A stretch of DNA of 41,834 bases, taken from the NCBI GenBank assembly GCA_022865455.1, contig JALHSY010000046.1:1-41834 (forward strand), read 5' to 3'. Positions within the stretch are counted from its first letter, which is position 1; each line of letters starts with the position of its first letter. Shown here in pieces: positions 33,840 through 39,776 of this stretch. The notes beneath the pieces are model-generated. The model saw nothing but the letters and a program-made list of their open reading frames with translations, did no database searches and had not been told where the DNA came from. The position numbers were made by a program, and so were the translations under genes. Origin of the DNA: Candidatus Bathyarchaeota archaeon. GTDB lineage: Archaea > Thermoproteota > Bathyarchaeia > Bathyarchaeales > Bathycorpusculaceae.

Positions 33840-34141
33840 CGTTTGAGAAAGTCAGACAGTTTGCTTTTTGTTTCCTCGTATTTAGGAGTTAAGTTAAAGA
33901 ATCGACCTGCTTTGCCCTTTGAATGAGGTTCTTCAACTACTTTGAATGCACTTTTTAAGAAGCCATTGTTTTGGAGTACACCTAAATGAAATGATATTAG
34001 CCGTCTATCCACGCCTGTTCCTTCAGCTATTGGCTCAATGTACATTTCTCCTTTCTCTTCCAGAATACGTAATATCTTTAGGCGTATTGGATGTAGCATT
34101 ATGATGCCTGATTTAACTAGTTCTGAATTTATATTTTCCAT
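33836..34141 (-). CDS. ArsR-type winged-helix regulator
   Basis: The 101-residue product is a single winged helix: LHPIRLKILRILEEKGEMYI (helix 1-2), EPIAEGTGVDRRLISFHLGV (recognition helix region), VLQNNGFLKSAFKVVEEPHS (wing), and a C-terminal helix. No Cys is present, so it does not use a Cys-based metal sensor. It is read leftward and its start overlaps the end of a small Cys-containing frame upstream. A (TA) tract about 140 bases upstream is the probable TATA box. Confidence 0.75.
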   Translation of the reverse strand: MENINSELVKSGIIMLHPIRLKILRILEEKGEMYIEPIAEGTGVDRRLISFHLGVLQNNGFLKSAFKVVEEPHSKGKAGRFFNLTPKYEETKSKLSDFLKR

Positions 34142-34263
34142 CGTATTCTCTCTCCCTTGACATAGAGTATATAATCAGTAGGTATGACATAAACTTTGTG
34201 GAACATTTTTCTAGCTGGTAACAGTCTTACCATCTGATTACACCTTGTACAGCTACAAAACAT
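34129..34263 (-). CDS. Possible small Cys-containing protein upstream of the ArsR-type gene
   Basis: From the ATG at 34263 the frame encodes 44 residues beginning MFCSCTRCNQMVRLLPARKM and ends 13 bases inside the regulator gene. The CSCTRC cluster suggests a metal site. The TA-rich tract at 34275-34287 is too close to the ATG for a normal leader: transcription would start just inside the frame. The gene is therefore uncertain. Confidence 0.35.
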   Translation of the reverse strand: MFCSCTRCNQMVRLLPARKMFHKVYVIPTDYILYVKGERIRWKI

Positions 34264-34274
34264 GTCGTGCGTCA

Positions 34275-34287
34275 ATATATATATATA
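34275..34287 (-). promoter_or_regulatory. TATA-like tract for the ArsR-type gene
   Basis: An alternating AT run lies upstream of the leftward small frame and the ArsR-type gene. By normal archaeal spacing the transcript would begin near 34255-34260 and carry a leader of about 115 bases ahead of the regulator. Confidence 0.4.
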
Positions 34288-34348
34288 GTTGATGAAAACA
34301 GAATCTGAATCCAAAGACTATGTCCCTTAAGTTAATAGTATCAGTCAT

Positions 34349-34399
34349 CCGACGAAAGTTCACATGAACCCCTAATCCGACGGAGACTACACAGAACCC
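34349..34399 (+). repeat. Paired intergenic motif, copy set d
   Basis: CCGACGAAAGTTCACATGAA-CCC (34349-34371) and CCGACGGAGACTACACAGAA-CCC (34377-34399) are tandem degenerate copies 28 bases apart, in the gap between two leftward genes. An imperfect hairpin (AGAAC with GTTCT plus CC with GG) overlaps the end of the second copy and the stop of the gene at 34404. Confidence 0.55.
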
Positions 34400-34403
34400 A
34401 CTT

Positions 34404-34913
34404 CTAGGGTGTTCTTAACTGTTTCCTGAACGAGACTTCAAGGCGATCAACAAGCTCATTGTACCTATCTCTAACCTCTCCATTTTGACGTATTACATTT
34501 TCAACCAGATGGATACTGATGCGACCATAGTCATGTGGTGTCTCCCTAAGCTGTATCAGTTTTTCTTTGCCGAAGTCAAATTTCCAAAAAGTCTCCATTA
34601 GAGATCTTAGTTCTTTCGTATGAATTTCTTCGATAAAAATTCTGTTTCGATTAACCATTTCTTCTGTTTTCTGAAGCTGCTCTGCAAATCTCTTAAGATT
34701 GTCGACGTTTGCAACTTTCCATAGTTTGTCTGCGGTTACTTTCAGATCGTATAAACTGCCCCACAATGATTTGTAAAGATCAAATTGCGATTGGTTATAT
34801 CTTGCTTTGTTCTCAAGTCTGCTCCTGTATTTTTCGACTGCTAGGGTTGATGCTGCTCCCACCACCCCTCCTAGAATCGCTCCAGCTACCGAAGCGACTA
34901 TTGTTTCTGACAC
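34404..34913 (-). CDS. Membrane-anchored coiled-coil protein
   Basis: The 169-residue product starts at GTG. The N-terminal helix ETIVASVAGAILGGVVGAAS (3-22) is a glycine-zipper-like membrane anchor. The rest is long charged helix (NVDNLKRFAEQLQKTEEMVN; QNGEVRDRYNELVDRLEVSF) facing the cytoplasm or outside. A TATATAA lies about 38 bases upstream and GGAG near the start. No family is recognised; small Gly-anchored coiled-coil proteins are common in defence islands, but that is only context. Confidence 0.6.
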   Translation of the reverse strand: MSETIVASVAGAILGGVVGAASTLAVEKYRSRLENKARYNQSQFDLYKSLWGSLYDLKVTADKLWKVANVDNLKRFAEQLQKTEEMVNRNRIFIEEIHTKELRSLMETFWKFDFGKEKLIQLRETPHDYGRISIHLVENVIRQNGEVRDRYNELVDRLEVSFRKQLRTP

Positions 34914-34946
34914 CGTTCCAAACTCCTTGAAAGCGTTTTAAAGCGT

Positions 34947-34956
34947 CTTATATAAC
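34947..34956 (-). promoter_or_regulatory. TATA box for the coiled-coil membrane protein gene
   Basis: TTATATAA on the minus strand lies about 38 bases ahead of the GTG at 34913, predicting a short leader that includes a GGAG. Confidence 0.45.
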
Positions 34957-35007
34957 TAGCATTTAAGATTATCTACATAGCGTGGGCTAAGGGCTAGTTT
35001 CTAGGTT

Positions 35008-35060
35008 ACCAAACGAAAGTTTACAGGGAGAACAACCAAACAAAGAGTTTACAGAACCCC
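35008..35060 (+). repeat. Paired intergenic motif, copy set e
   Basis: ACCAAACGAAAGTTTACAGG (from 35008) and ACCAAACAAAGAGTTTACAG, then AACCCC (from 35035), are tandem copies 27 bases apart. They sit between divergent promoters of the genes at 34404-34913 and 35112-35540. Confidence 0.65.
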
Positions 35061-35074
35061 AAAGAGAAAACCTT

Positions 35075-35084
35075 ATTTTTAAAA
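35075..35084 (+). promoter_or_regulatory. TATA box for the PUA/EVE-like gene
   Basis: TTTTTAAAAT lies about 32 bases before the ATG at 35112, predicting a leader of only a few bases. The repeat pair lies immediately upstream. Confidence 0.4.
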
Positions 35085-35111
35085 TCACTCACTTCTATCA
35101 TTGGTGAGATA

Positions 35112-35540
35112 ATGAGTGAGATGATGCGTTATTGGAAAATAGTTGCAGGACACCATGAACGCAGGGAACAAGCACCAGATGACATTAGATCAATACTACT
35201 AGGAGATTGGCTTCGCAAAAACTATATCGCAATAGGATGGGGGAAAGATAACCCACAACACAGAGTTTTCAGAGATGAAATGAAAATTGGCAATAGAGTA
35301 GTAGTCGTAGCTGACGGGTTCATATGGGCTATAGGTGCAATAACAGGCGAGTTTAAAGAAAAGACAAAGTTGCCTCAAGGTTCGCGTCTTTACGAATTTC
35401 AAAGAGAAGTGGTCTGGTACAAGATCACAAAACTAAGTTATTCAAATTTTGAAAAATCTCTCAAGAACAAACTAGGGGCAAACCGCACAATAAACGAATT
35501 AAGTTCCGACCAATGGGAAAGCATAGTTAATCGCGTTTGA
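35112..35540 (+). CDS. Stand-alone PUA/EVE-like domain protein (McrB N-terminal-like)
   Basis: The 142-residue product begins MMRYWKIVAGHHERREQAP and has WLRKNYIAIGWGKDNPQHRV, then EMKIGNRVVVVADGFIWAIG and REVVWYKITKL. This order (YWKI, IAIGW, KIGDxVV, iwaiG, VxW) matches the PUA-like domains at the N-terminus of McrB-type and related proteins that read modified bases. Here no nuclease or GTPase is attached. It may be a reader partner for other proteins of this region. The assignment is by pattern memory. Confidence 0.55.
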   Translation: MSEMMRYWKIVAGHHERREQAPDDIRSILLGDWLRKNYIAIGWGKDNPQHRVFRDEMKIGNRVVVVADGFIWAIGAITGEFKEKTKLPQGSRLYEFQREVVWYKITKLSYSNFEKSLKNKLGANRTINELSSDQWESIVNRV

Positions 35541-35553
35541 TTTTATAAAAAGC

Positions 35554-35613
35554 GCCGATGGTTAACAGACCTCTCAATAAAGCCTTGAAGTGCCGAAGAG
35601 TTAACAGAACCTC
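35554..35613 (+). repeat. Paired intergenic motif, copy set f
   Basis: GCCGATGGTTAACAGACCTC (from 35554) and GCCGAAGAGTTAACAGAACC, then TC (from 35592), lie 38 bases apart between convergent genes, which argues against a simple promoter role. Confidence 0.65.
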
Positions 35614-36010
35614 ATTCCTTAAACCTTAAATCTTGCCTTAGTTTGAAAGCGCCAGGTCTTATTTGTTGCAGAATCCTCAGGTAATCGCGAAACTTCACAG
35701 TAAGAATGTCTCGCTGTCTTATACCAAAGAAAAGACTGATCTTGTACTGGGTAAGAATGCCGTAAGAAGGCTTGTGGAGTTCTTTGCTTCCAATGTAGGC
35801 CAGACAAGCTTTAACAACATCAGCTGATTTACCGGATAGAAACGCGGCGCCAGTTCCTCTCTCGGATTCATACTCGTAAATCAGTTTGATCCATGAAGCG
35901 ACCTCGGCAGCATCTTCAAGCGTAAAGCCTAACTCACGCAGTTCCCGATAGAACTGTTTACAATCAATGCGCAAGCAGGCAAAGCAGACCTTTTCAGGAG
36001 TTTCAGGCAT
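35612..36010 (-). CDS. Possible TFIIB-like cyclin-fold protein
   Basis: The 132-residue product has Cys at KVCFACLRIDC near the start. The region from about residue 38 (VASWIKLIYEYESERGTGAA), continuing SGKSADVVKACLAYIGSKEL, KPSYGILTQYKI and FGIRQRDILTVKFRDYLRIL, follows the pattern of one TFIIB cyclin repeat (G-rS-x-vvaAclYia, then a helix ending in a DNA-contact helix). It has only one repeat. It could be a TFB-derived regulator or a chance resemblance. Confidence 0.42.
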   Translation of the reverse strand: MPETPEKVCFACLRIDCKQFYRELRELGFTLEDAAEVASWIKLIYEYESERGTGAAFLSGKSADVVKACLAYIGSKELHKPSYGILTQYKISLFFGIRQRDILTVKFRDYLRILQQIRPGAFKLRQDLRFKE

Positions 36011-36176
36011 TTCCTCACAAAATTATGTAAGAGTAACTGTTTTCTTTAAGTCTTGTGTAGCGCGCATGCTTGTTCCTAAATTGTCTAAAATGATTTTTGT
36101 TCGTGTTTTACGAATTGAGGACGGTCTTGGACTTCGCATTGTTCCTGAATTCCTTGCCGCAACCAGCCTTCTCGAA

Positions 36177-36198
36177 CCAGCGAAAGTTTGCAGAACGG
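36177..36198 (+). repeat. Single intergenic motif, copy g
   Basis: CCAGCGAAAGTTTGCAGAAC followed by GG matches one unit of the paired motif. I could not find a partner unit 27-38 bases upstream. It lies in the 211-base gap between two leftward genes; the rest of that gap holds nothing I can name apart from GCGCGC at 36060. Confidence 0.4.
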
Positions 36199-36221
36199 AA
36201 CAAAAACCATTTTTAACCATT

Positions 36222-36485
36222 TTAGGAACACGCATACGTGCTAAGCTTCTGGACAGTGACTTTCAATCCTAGACCCTTTTCTCTTGATTTCATGTACCTT
36301 GTTTCAAGCTTGACTACCTTCACATCCTTTCTTCCTTCTACAAATCTCATCACGTCATACCTGACGTCTCCGAGGGCCGTGAGCGTCACTCTTTCGTCTG
36401 TTTGCAGGCGCTTCTCAAGCTGCTCCTTCCATTTTCCATCACGACCGCAAAATATCATGCCTTTGGGTCTCTCATTGTCACTCAT
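36222..36485 (-). CDS. Hypothetical protein, 87 residues
   Basis: I take the ATG at 36485 (MSDNERPKGMIFCGRDGKWK) over one five codons up. The chain is basic with a helix EQLEKRLQTDERVTLTALGD and a strand-rich end VKVVKLETRYMKSREKGLGL. It looks like a small nucleic-acid-associated protein but matches no family I know. Confidence 0.45.
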   Translation of the reverse strand: MSDNERPKGMIFCGRDGKWKEQLEKRLQTDERVTLTALGDVRYDVMRFVEGRKDVKVVKLETRYMKSREKGLGLKVTVQKLSTYACS

Positions 36486-36610
36486 AAGCGTCTCACACAC
36501 CGACTTGCTTGCTTAGTATCGACTTGACAGAAACCCGTACTTGGCTTTTTCCATTAAACAATGCGATTTAGCAACGCCCCAGCGCGCATTTGGAAATTGA
36601 CAGTCAGTTC

Positions 36611-36617
36611 TAAATAT
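36611..36617 (+). promoter_or_regulatory. TATA box for the nuclease-pair operon
   Basis: TAAATAT is centred 24 bases before the ATG at 36638, the spacing expected for a leaderless archaeal transcript. Confidence 0.5.
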
Positions 36618-36637
36618 GCAAAGCATGTACTACTATC

Positions 36638-37120
36638 ATGGACACCGAACAGTTAATCAAAAACATGAAAGCATCTCTCTTGATTGCGCGATGTCCAAAA
36701 TGCGACGAAGAGTTCAAGCTTTCTGACTCACTGCTTTTTGATGGCATGAAAAGATTCCCAGATGCTGCCGAACAGATCAGGATACAGCTTGCCGAAGAAC
36801 TAGAGAAGAAAAAGAAGGAACTTGAGAAAAGAAAAATATCAGTTGATGTGACTGCTGAAAAGAAAGCGATTGAGGTAGGCTTCGGTAAGATGATAGAGAA
36901 ATTTCTTCCGGCATACAAGGATCTTGAACTGCAATTTGCCGAATGCAGACCTTTGTATGATCCTATTGACGTGTTGGTTTTCAATGGGTTGTTAAACAGG
37001 AAAGTTGACAGCATTACGTTCCTAGAGATAAAATCAGGAAATTCAAAGCTAAACAACCATCAAAAGATGATAAAAGACGCTATACTAGACAAGAAAGCCG
37101 ACATGAGGGTTCTAGGATGA
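36638..37120 (+). CDS. Holliday-junction-resolvase-like endonuclease (active-site intact)
   Basis: The 160-residue product has one zinc-type knuckle CPKC (19-22), a charged coiled coil (LAEELEKKKKELEKRKISVD), then a resolvase-like PD-(D/E)xK domain. That domain shows PLYDPIDVLVFNG with Asp108 and Asp111, and SITFLEIKSG with Glu130 and Lys132. This resembles COG4741-type proteins, distant relatives of archaeal Hjc. It probably acts on branched or damaged DNA. It overlaps the next gene, a degenerate paralogue, by 4 bases (ATGA), suggesting a heteromeric complex. The transcript appears leaderless. Confidence 0.72.
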   Translation: MDTEQLIKNMKASLLIARCPKCDEEFKLSDSLLFDGMKRFPDAAEQIRIQLAEELEKKKKELEKRKISVDVTAEKKAIEVGFGKMIEKFLPAYKDLELQFAECRPLYDPIDVLVFNGLLNRKVDSITFLEIKSGNSKLNNHQKMIKDAILDKKADMRVLG

Positions 37121-37623
37121 AAGAATCGATAGATGTTTTCCAACAGTTTAGAAAAATCCTTTGCGTCTGCCCTTGCTGTGGGGAGATAGTAAGACTGAGT
37201 GACCTTCATCTCAAATACTCTGGCAAAACACCGAAAACTTGGCTTGACAAGCATGAGCTCCAGCTCCAATCCTTGGAGGAAAAAGAACAAGTCTTTGAAC
37301 AGAAAGAAGGAGAATTGCGGAAGAAATCAATAGAGCGCGGACGACGAAAGGTGCCTTTGCTGGTCAAGAAATGCCTCTGTCCAGAGTTCCAGGAACTGAA
37401 GTACGACCCATATGACATTAAGGCAGTTATGGATCCAGTGGATTTTGTGGTGTTTGATGGGCTTAATGAAGGAGAGGAGATAAGAAGCATTACGTTTCTA
37501 TCTCGAAAACCTAGTGCAGATACAGGCGTTGTGACCGAATCAATCAGAAAAACAGTGAAAAAAGGCAACTATGACTGGAAAGTGGCCAGAATAACAACAA
37601 CAGGAAAAGTCAGTCTCGAATGA
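37117..37623 (+). CDS. Holliday-junction-resolvase-like paralogue lacking the catalytic Glu
   Basis: The 168-residue product has the same layout as its neighbour: a Cys knuckle (CVCPCCGE), coiled coil (EEKEQVFEQKEGELRKKSIE), and nuclease-like fold with MDPVDFVVFDG (Asp106). The catalytic strand reads SITFLSRKPS, so the expected Glu is Ser129 while a Lys is kept at 131. It is probably a non-cleaving partner subunit. Identity with the neighbour is low outside these motifs. Confidence 0.7.
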   Translation: MKESIDVFQQFRKILCVCPCCGEIVRLSDLHLKYSGKTPKTWLDKHELQLQSLEEKEQVFEQKEGELRKKSIERGRRKVPLLVKKCLCPEFQELKYDPYDIKAVMDPVDFVVFDGLNEGEEIRSITFLSRKPSADTGVVTESIRKTVKKGNYDWKVARITTTGKVSLE

Positions 37624-37650
37624 TGTAGCCATTTTCTGACAAAACGTACA

Positions 37651-37678
37651 GCGCGCGCTAAGGGTGCAGTAGAGACCC
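37651..37678 (+). repeat. GCGCGCGC-hairpin element, copy A
   Basis: GCGCGCGC, then TAA, then a 4-bp stem GGGT/ACCC around a 9-base loop ending TAGAG. A second copy at 38326 keeps the octamer, loop length and TAGAG but has stem GGGC/GCCC, so one base pair has covaried. It lies 27 bases after a stop codon. Confidence 0.6.
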
Positions 37679-37691
37679 ATTAAACCAGAAC

Positions 37692-37698
37692 TTTTATT
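37692..37698 (+). promoter_or_regulatory. TATA-like box for the transglutaminase-like gene
   Basis: TTTTATT is centred 26 bases before the ATG at 37721, consistent with a leaderless start. Confidence 0.35.
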
Positions 37699-37720
37699 CA
37701 GATTCACTGAGAAGTAAGAC

Positions 37721-38323
37721 ATGGAGTGGTTAGAAATGGCTTCACCAGTAGCTTCACCGCAAGAGTCACCTTTTCCAAAAGGAAGGCGCAATCTTCACGG
37801 ACTTTTAGTAGCCTTAATAGTGGTATGTGTTGTGGGATTGCCTATTTCATTTTTTGTAGGGCGTTCCAATGGATACGATTCAGGTCACTCCGATGGATAC
37901 GGCTTAGGTTATTTCATTGGGTACGAATCTGGAAGGTTTGACTTCTATTATATTAAACCTGAGCAGAAATATGGAGCCTACGATCTGAGTGATTGGCTGA
38001 ACAAGTGGAAGTGGATAAAACCTTATCAAGAAGGAGTTTTTGATTGCAGCGAAATGAGTGCCTATCTTGAGTGGAAATTGGAGAATGAAGGATGGCACAC
38101 GAGGATTATTGTTGGAGATAGCCCATTTGGTTCAGGACGACATGCATGGCTGCTTGTTGAAACAAGCAATGGCAAATACATGCCTGTAGAATCAACAAAC
38201 ATGGCTGTAGTGTTGTGGGATTCTCCTCACTTTGACAACTACTTCAAGTATGACCGTACCTTTGAAACGATACAGGATGCTTTGAAATATAGCGAAACAG
38301 AATTTGATTGGTGGAAGAGTTGA
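37721..38323 (+). CDS. Membrane-anchored transglutaminase-like cysteine peptidase
   Basis: The 200-residue product has a basic N-terminus, one membrane helix (HGLLVALIVVCVVGLPISFF, 26-45), then a Gly/Tyr-rich linker with GYxxG steps (50-70) and a soluble domain. Cys109 in VFDCSEMSAYLEWKLENEGW, His141 in GRHAWLLVET and Glu157 in MPVEST fit the Cys-His-acid triad of transglutaminase-like folds. The domain would face outside the cell and may cleave or crosslink peptide bonds at the envelope. The third residue is usually Asp; Glu here needs a structural check. Confidence 0.62.
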   Translation: MEWLEMASPVASPQESPFPKGRRNLHGLLVALIVVCVVGLPISFFVGRSNGYDSGHSDGYGLGYFIGYESGRFDFYYIKPEQKYGAYDLSDWLNKWKWIKPYQEGVFDCSEMSAYLEWKLENEGWHTRIIVGDSPFGSGRHAWLLVETSNGKYMPVESTNMAVVLWDSPHFDNYFKYDRTFETIQDALKYSETEFDWWKS

Positions 38324-38325
38324 TA

Positions 38326-38356
38326 GCGCGCGCCAATTGGGGCTAAATAGAGGCCC
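38326..38356 (+). repeat. GCGCGCGC-hairpin element, copy B
   Basis: GCGCGCGC, then CAATTG, then stem GGGC/GCCC around a 9-base loop ending TAGAG. It starts 2 bases after the stop at 38323. See copy A for the covarying pair. The remainder of this 238-base gap shows no other clear element. Confidence 0.6.
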
Positions 38357-38576
38357 TACTGAAACACAGTTAGTGTCCATCGGTTTCTTATCATTCGCTA
38401 TTTGCCGCTGGATAGACATAACCTAAGTTGCCAGATGACACTGGATTATCAGTCCTTGCGGTTTCGATGTTAAATTTGACAAGCTCTGACTGACTTCGGT
38501 TTCTTACGCTGTTTTTAGCATAGGAATCGAAGAATCTCGAAGCCGACAAAGCCATATTAGCTTGAAAGGCGAGAGC

Positions 38577-38954
38577 ATGTTTCGGGCGGTAACTATGATC
38601 AAACAATCCTGCAACCCTGAATATGATCTATTTTCAGATCTTTCTCGGAGCAAATATGATGTATTGGATGAAGTGAAGAGTTTTCTTGACTCGAATGACA
38701 TAATCTGGGATCATCTTTCCCAGCTTCTCTTCAAATCTACCAGTGCCTGTTTTGACTACAGCTTCGGAGACATAGCCATTAGTTTCTCACGACGTGGATG
38801 TTGGCCTGAGAAAAATGATGAGCATGTGATTCAGCTGTCGATTGAGAACCAGAAAGGCAATGTTGAAAGGAAAGTGACGTATGAATACAACCTCAGAGAG
38901 CTCGCTAAGCTTAGGAAGAGAAAGCAATCGACACTGGACAGTTATGGTGAGTAG
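38577..38954 (+). CDS. Hypothetical protein, 125 residues
   Basis: I take the ATG at 38577 (MFRAVTMIKQSCNPEYDLFS), though a TTG at 38562 is in frame. The chain is soluble with SKYDVLDEVKSFLDSNDIIW and a basic C-terminal helix YNLRELAKLRKRKQSTLDSY. No family is recognised. The S27ae-like gene starts 3 bases after its stop, so they are co-transcribed. Confidence 0.5.
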   Translation: MFRAVTMIKQSCNPEYDLFSDLSRSKYDVLDEVKSFLDSNDIIWDHLSQLLFKSTSACFDYSFGDIAISFSRRGCWPEKNDEHVIQLSIENQKGNVERKVTYEYNLRELAKLRKRKQSTLDSYGE

Positions 38955-38957
38955 AAC

Positions 38958-39125
38958 ATGAAACAACATTACACTGTCAAAGATGGCAAACTCTTTAGGA
39001 GTAATCCTTTTTGTCCCAGATGCGGAGAGGGTGTCTTCATGTCAGATAAAGGACAATGGTGGTCATGCGGAAAATGTGGCGACCGATACAACAAGAAGAC
39101 CTTCAAGTTCGTAACTCCAAGATGA
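38958..39125 (+). CDS. S27ae-like zinc-ribbon protein, 55 residues
   Basis: It is too short for common ORF cut-offs. The sequence HYTVKDGKLFRSNPFCPRCG, then GVFMSDKGQWWSCGKCGDRY, closely follows the archaeal ribosomal protein S27ae pattern, with the zinc ligands Cys19, Cys22, Cys37 and Cys40 all present. In this accessory setting, away from ribosomal genes, it is probably a duplicated or captured copy; it may be the only copy if the chromosome lacks another. It lies 3 bases after one gene and 6 before the next. Confidence 0.72.
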   Translation: MKQHYTVKDGKLFRSNPFCPRCGEGVFMSDKGQWWSCGKCGDRYNKKTFKFVTPR

Positions 39126-39131
39126 GCACGC

Positions 39132-39752
39132 ATGCCCAAAGTCTTTTGCGCCTTGTTAAGATGGCCACGCAACGAGGATGACATTCGACCCGATCCCAAG
39201 TATGAAGAAGGCAGTTTTGGCAGTACTGGGTGTCATTCACGCAATTTGTTAAGCGATAGGGGATTCAGAAACGGCAGAATCCAGAGAGGAGATCGACTTA
39301 TGTTTGTTCAAGGAAGCAAAATAGTCTTCATTGCTCCTGAACTGAACCTTGTAGACAAAGACGAAAAAGGTCATGTAGTGCTTCATTGGGATCCCAGCTG
39401 GAGGTGCAAACAAAAGAGACCGTTGAAGATTAAACATGCCATGGAACTTGACCTATTACACGCGCAGATGATAAACCCACGGATATTCAACCTCAGATTG
39501 ACCAGTTCTTACTTAAGGAGTTACAGTCTGCCGGCTGTGAATCCAGATAGGTTGCTCAGAGACTATGAAAGCTTGTTGAAGGAAAAGCAGGAAAGATTGA
39601 AGGACGAAATATTCGTCAATCTATATTGCGAAACTTTCTGTGCGGGAGGCAGTTGCCATAGGTGCGAAAAGTCAACCAGAACATCTAGATTTCGCACGAG
39701 GGCGGAACTAGGAAGAAATGAGGAAAAGCCGAGACTTAATAGCCACAGATAA
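39132..39752 (+). CDS. Conserved hypothetical protein with GSFG-TGCH motif
   Basis: The 206-residue product has DIRPDPKYEEGSFGSTGCHS, NLLSDRGFRNGRIQRGDRLM and FVQGSKIVFIAPEL. This pattern recalls small PUA-like or Nmad-type domains linked to DNA modification, but the match is loose. The C-terminus has a Cys cluster (NLYCETFCAGGSCHRCEKS) that may bind zinc. It is followed 24 bases later by an Nmad3-like gene, which strengthens a shared role. Confidence 0.5.
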   Translation: MPKVFCALLRWPRNEDDIRPDPKYEEGSFGSTGCHSRNLLSDRGFRNGRIQRGDRLMFVQGSKIVFIAPELNLVDKDEKGHVVLHWDPSWRCKQKRPLKIKHAMELDLLHAQMINPRIFNLRLTSSYLRSYSLPAVNPDRLLRDYESLLKEKQERLKDEIFVNLYCETFCAGGSCHRCEKSTRTSRFRTRAELGRNEEKPRLNSHR

Positions 39753-39776
39753 GCATACAAGACCTTGGGGAAAACT

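Noticed and set aside
32864-36198. CRISPR array reading of the intergenic repeats
   Set aside because: Units are degenerate, occur in pairs in separate gaps, and lack the regular repeat-spacer tract. No cas genes are present.
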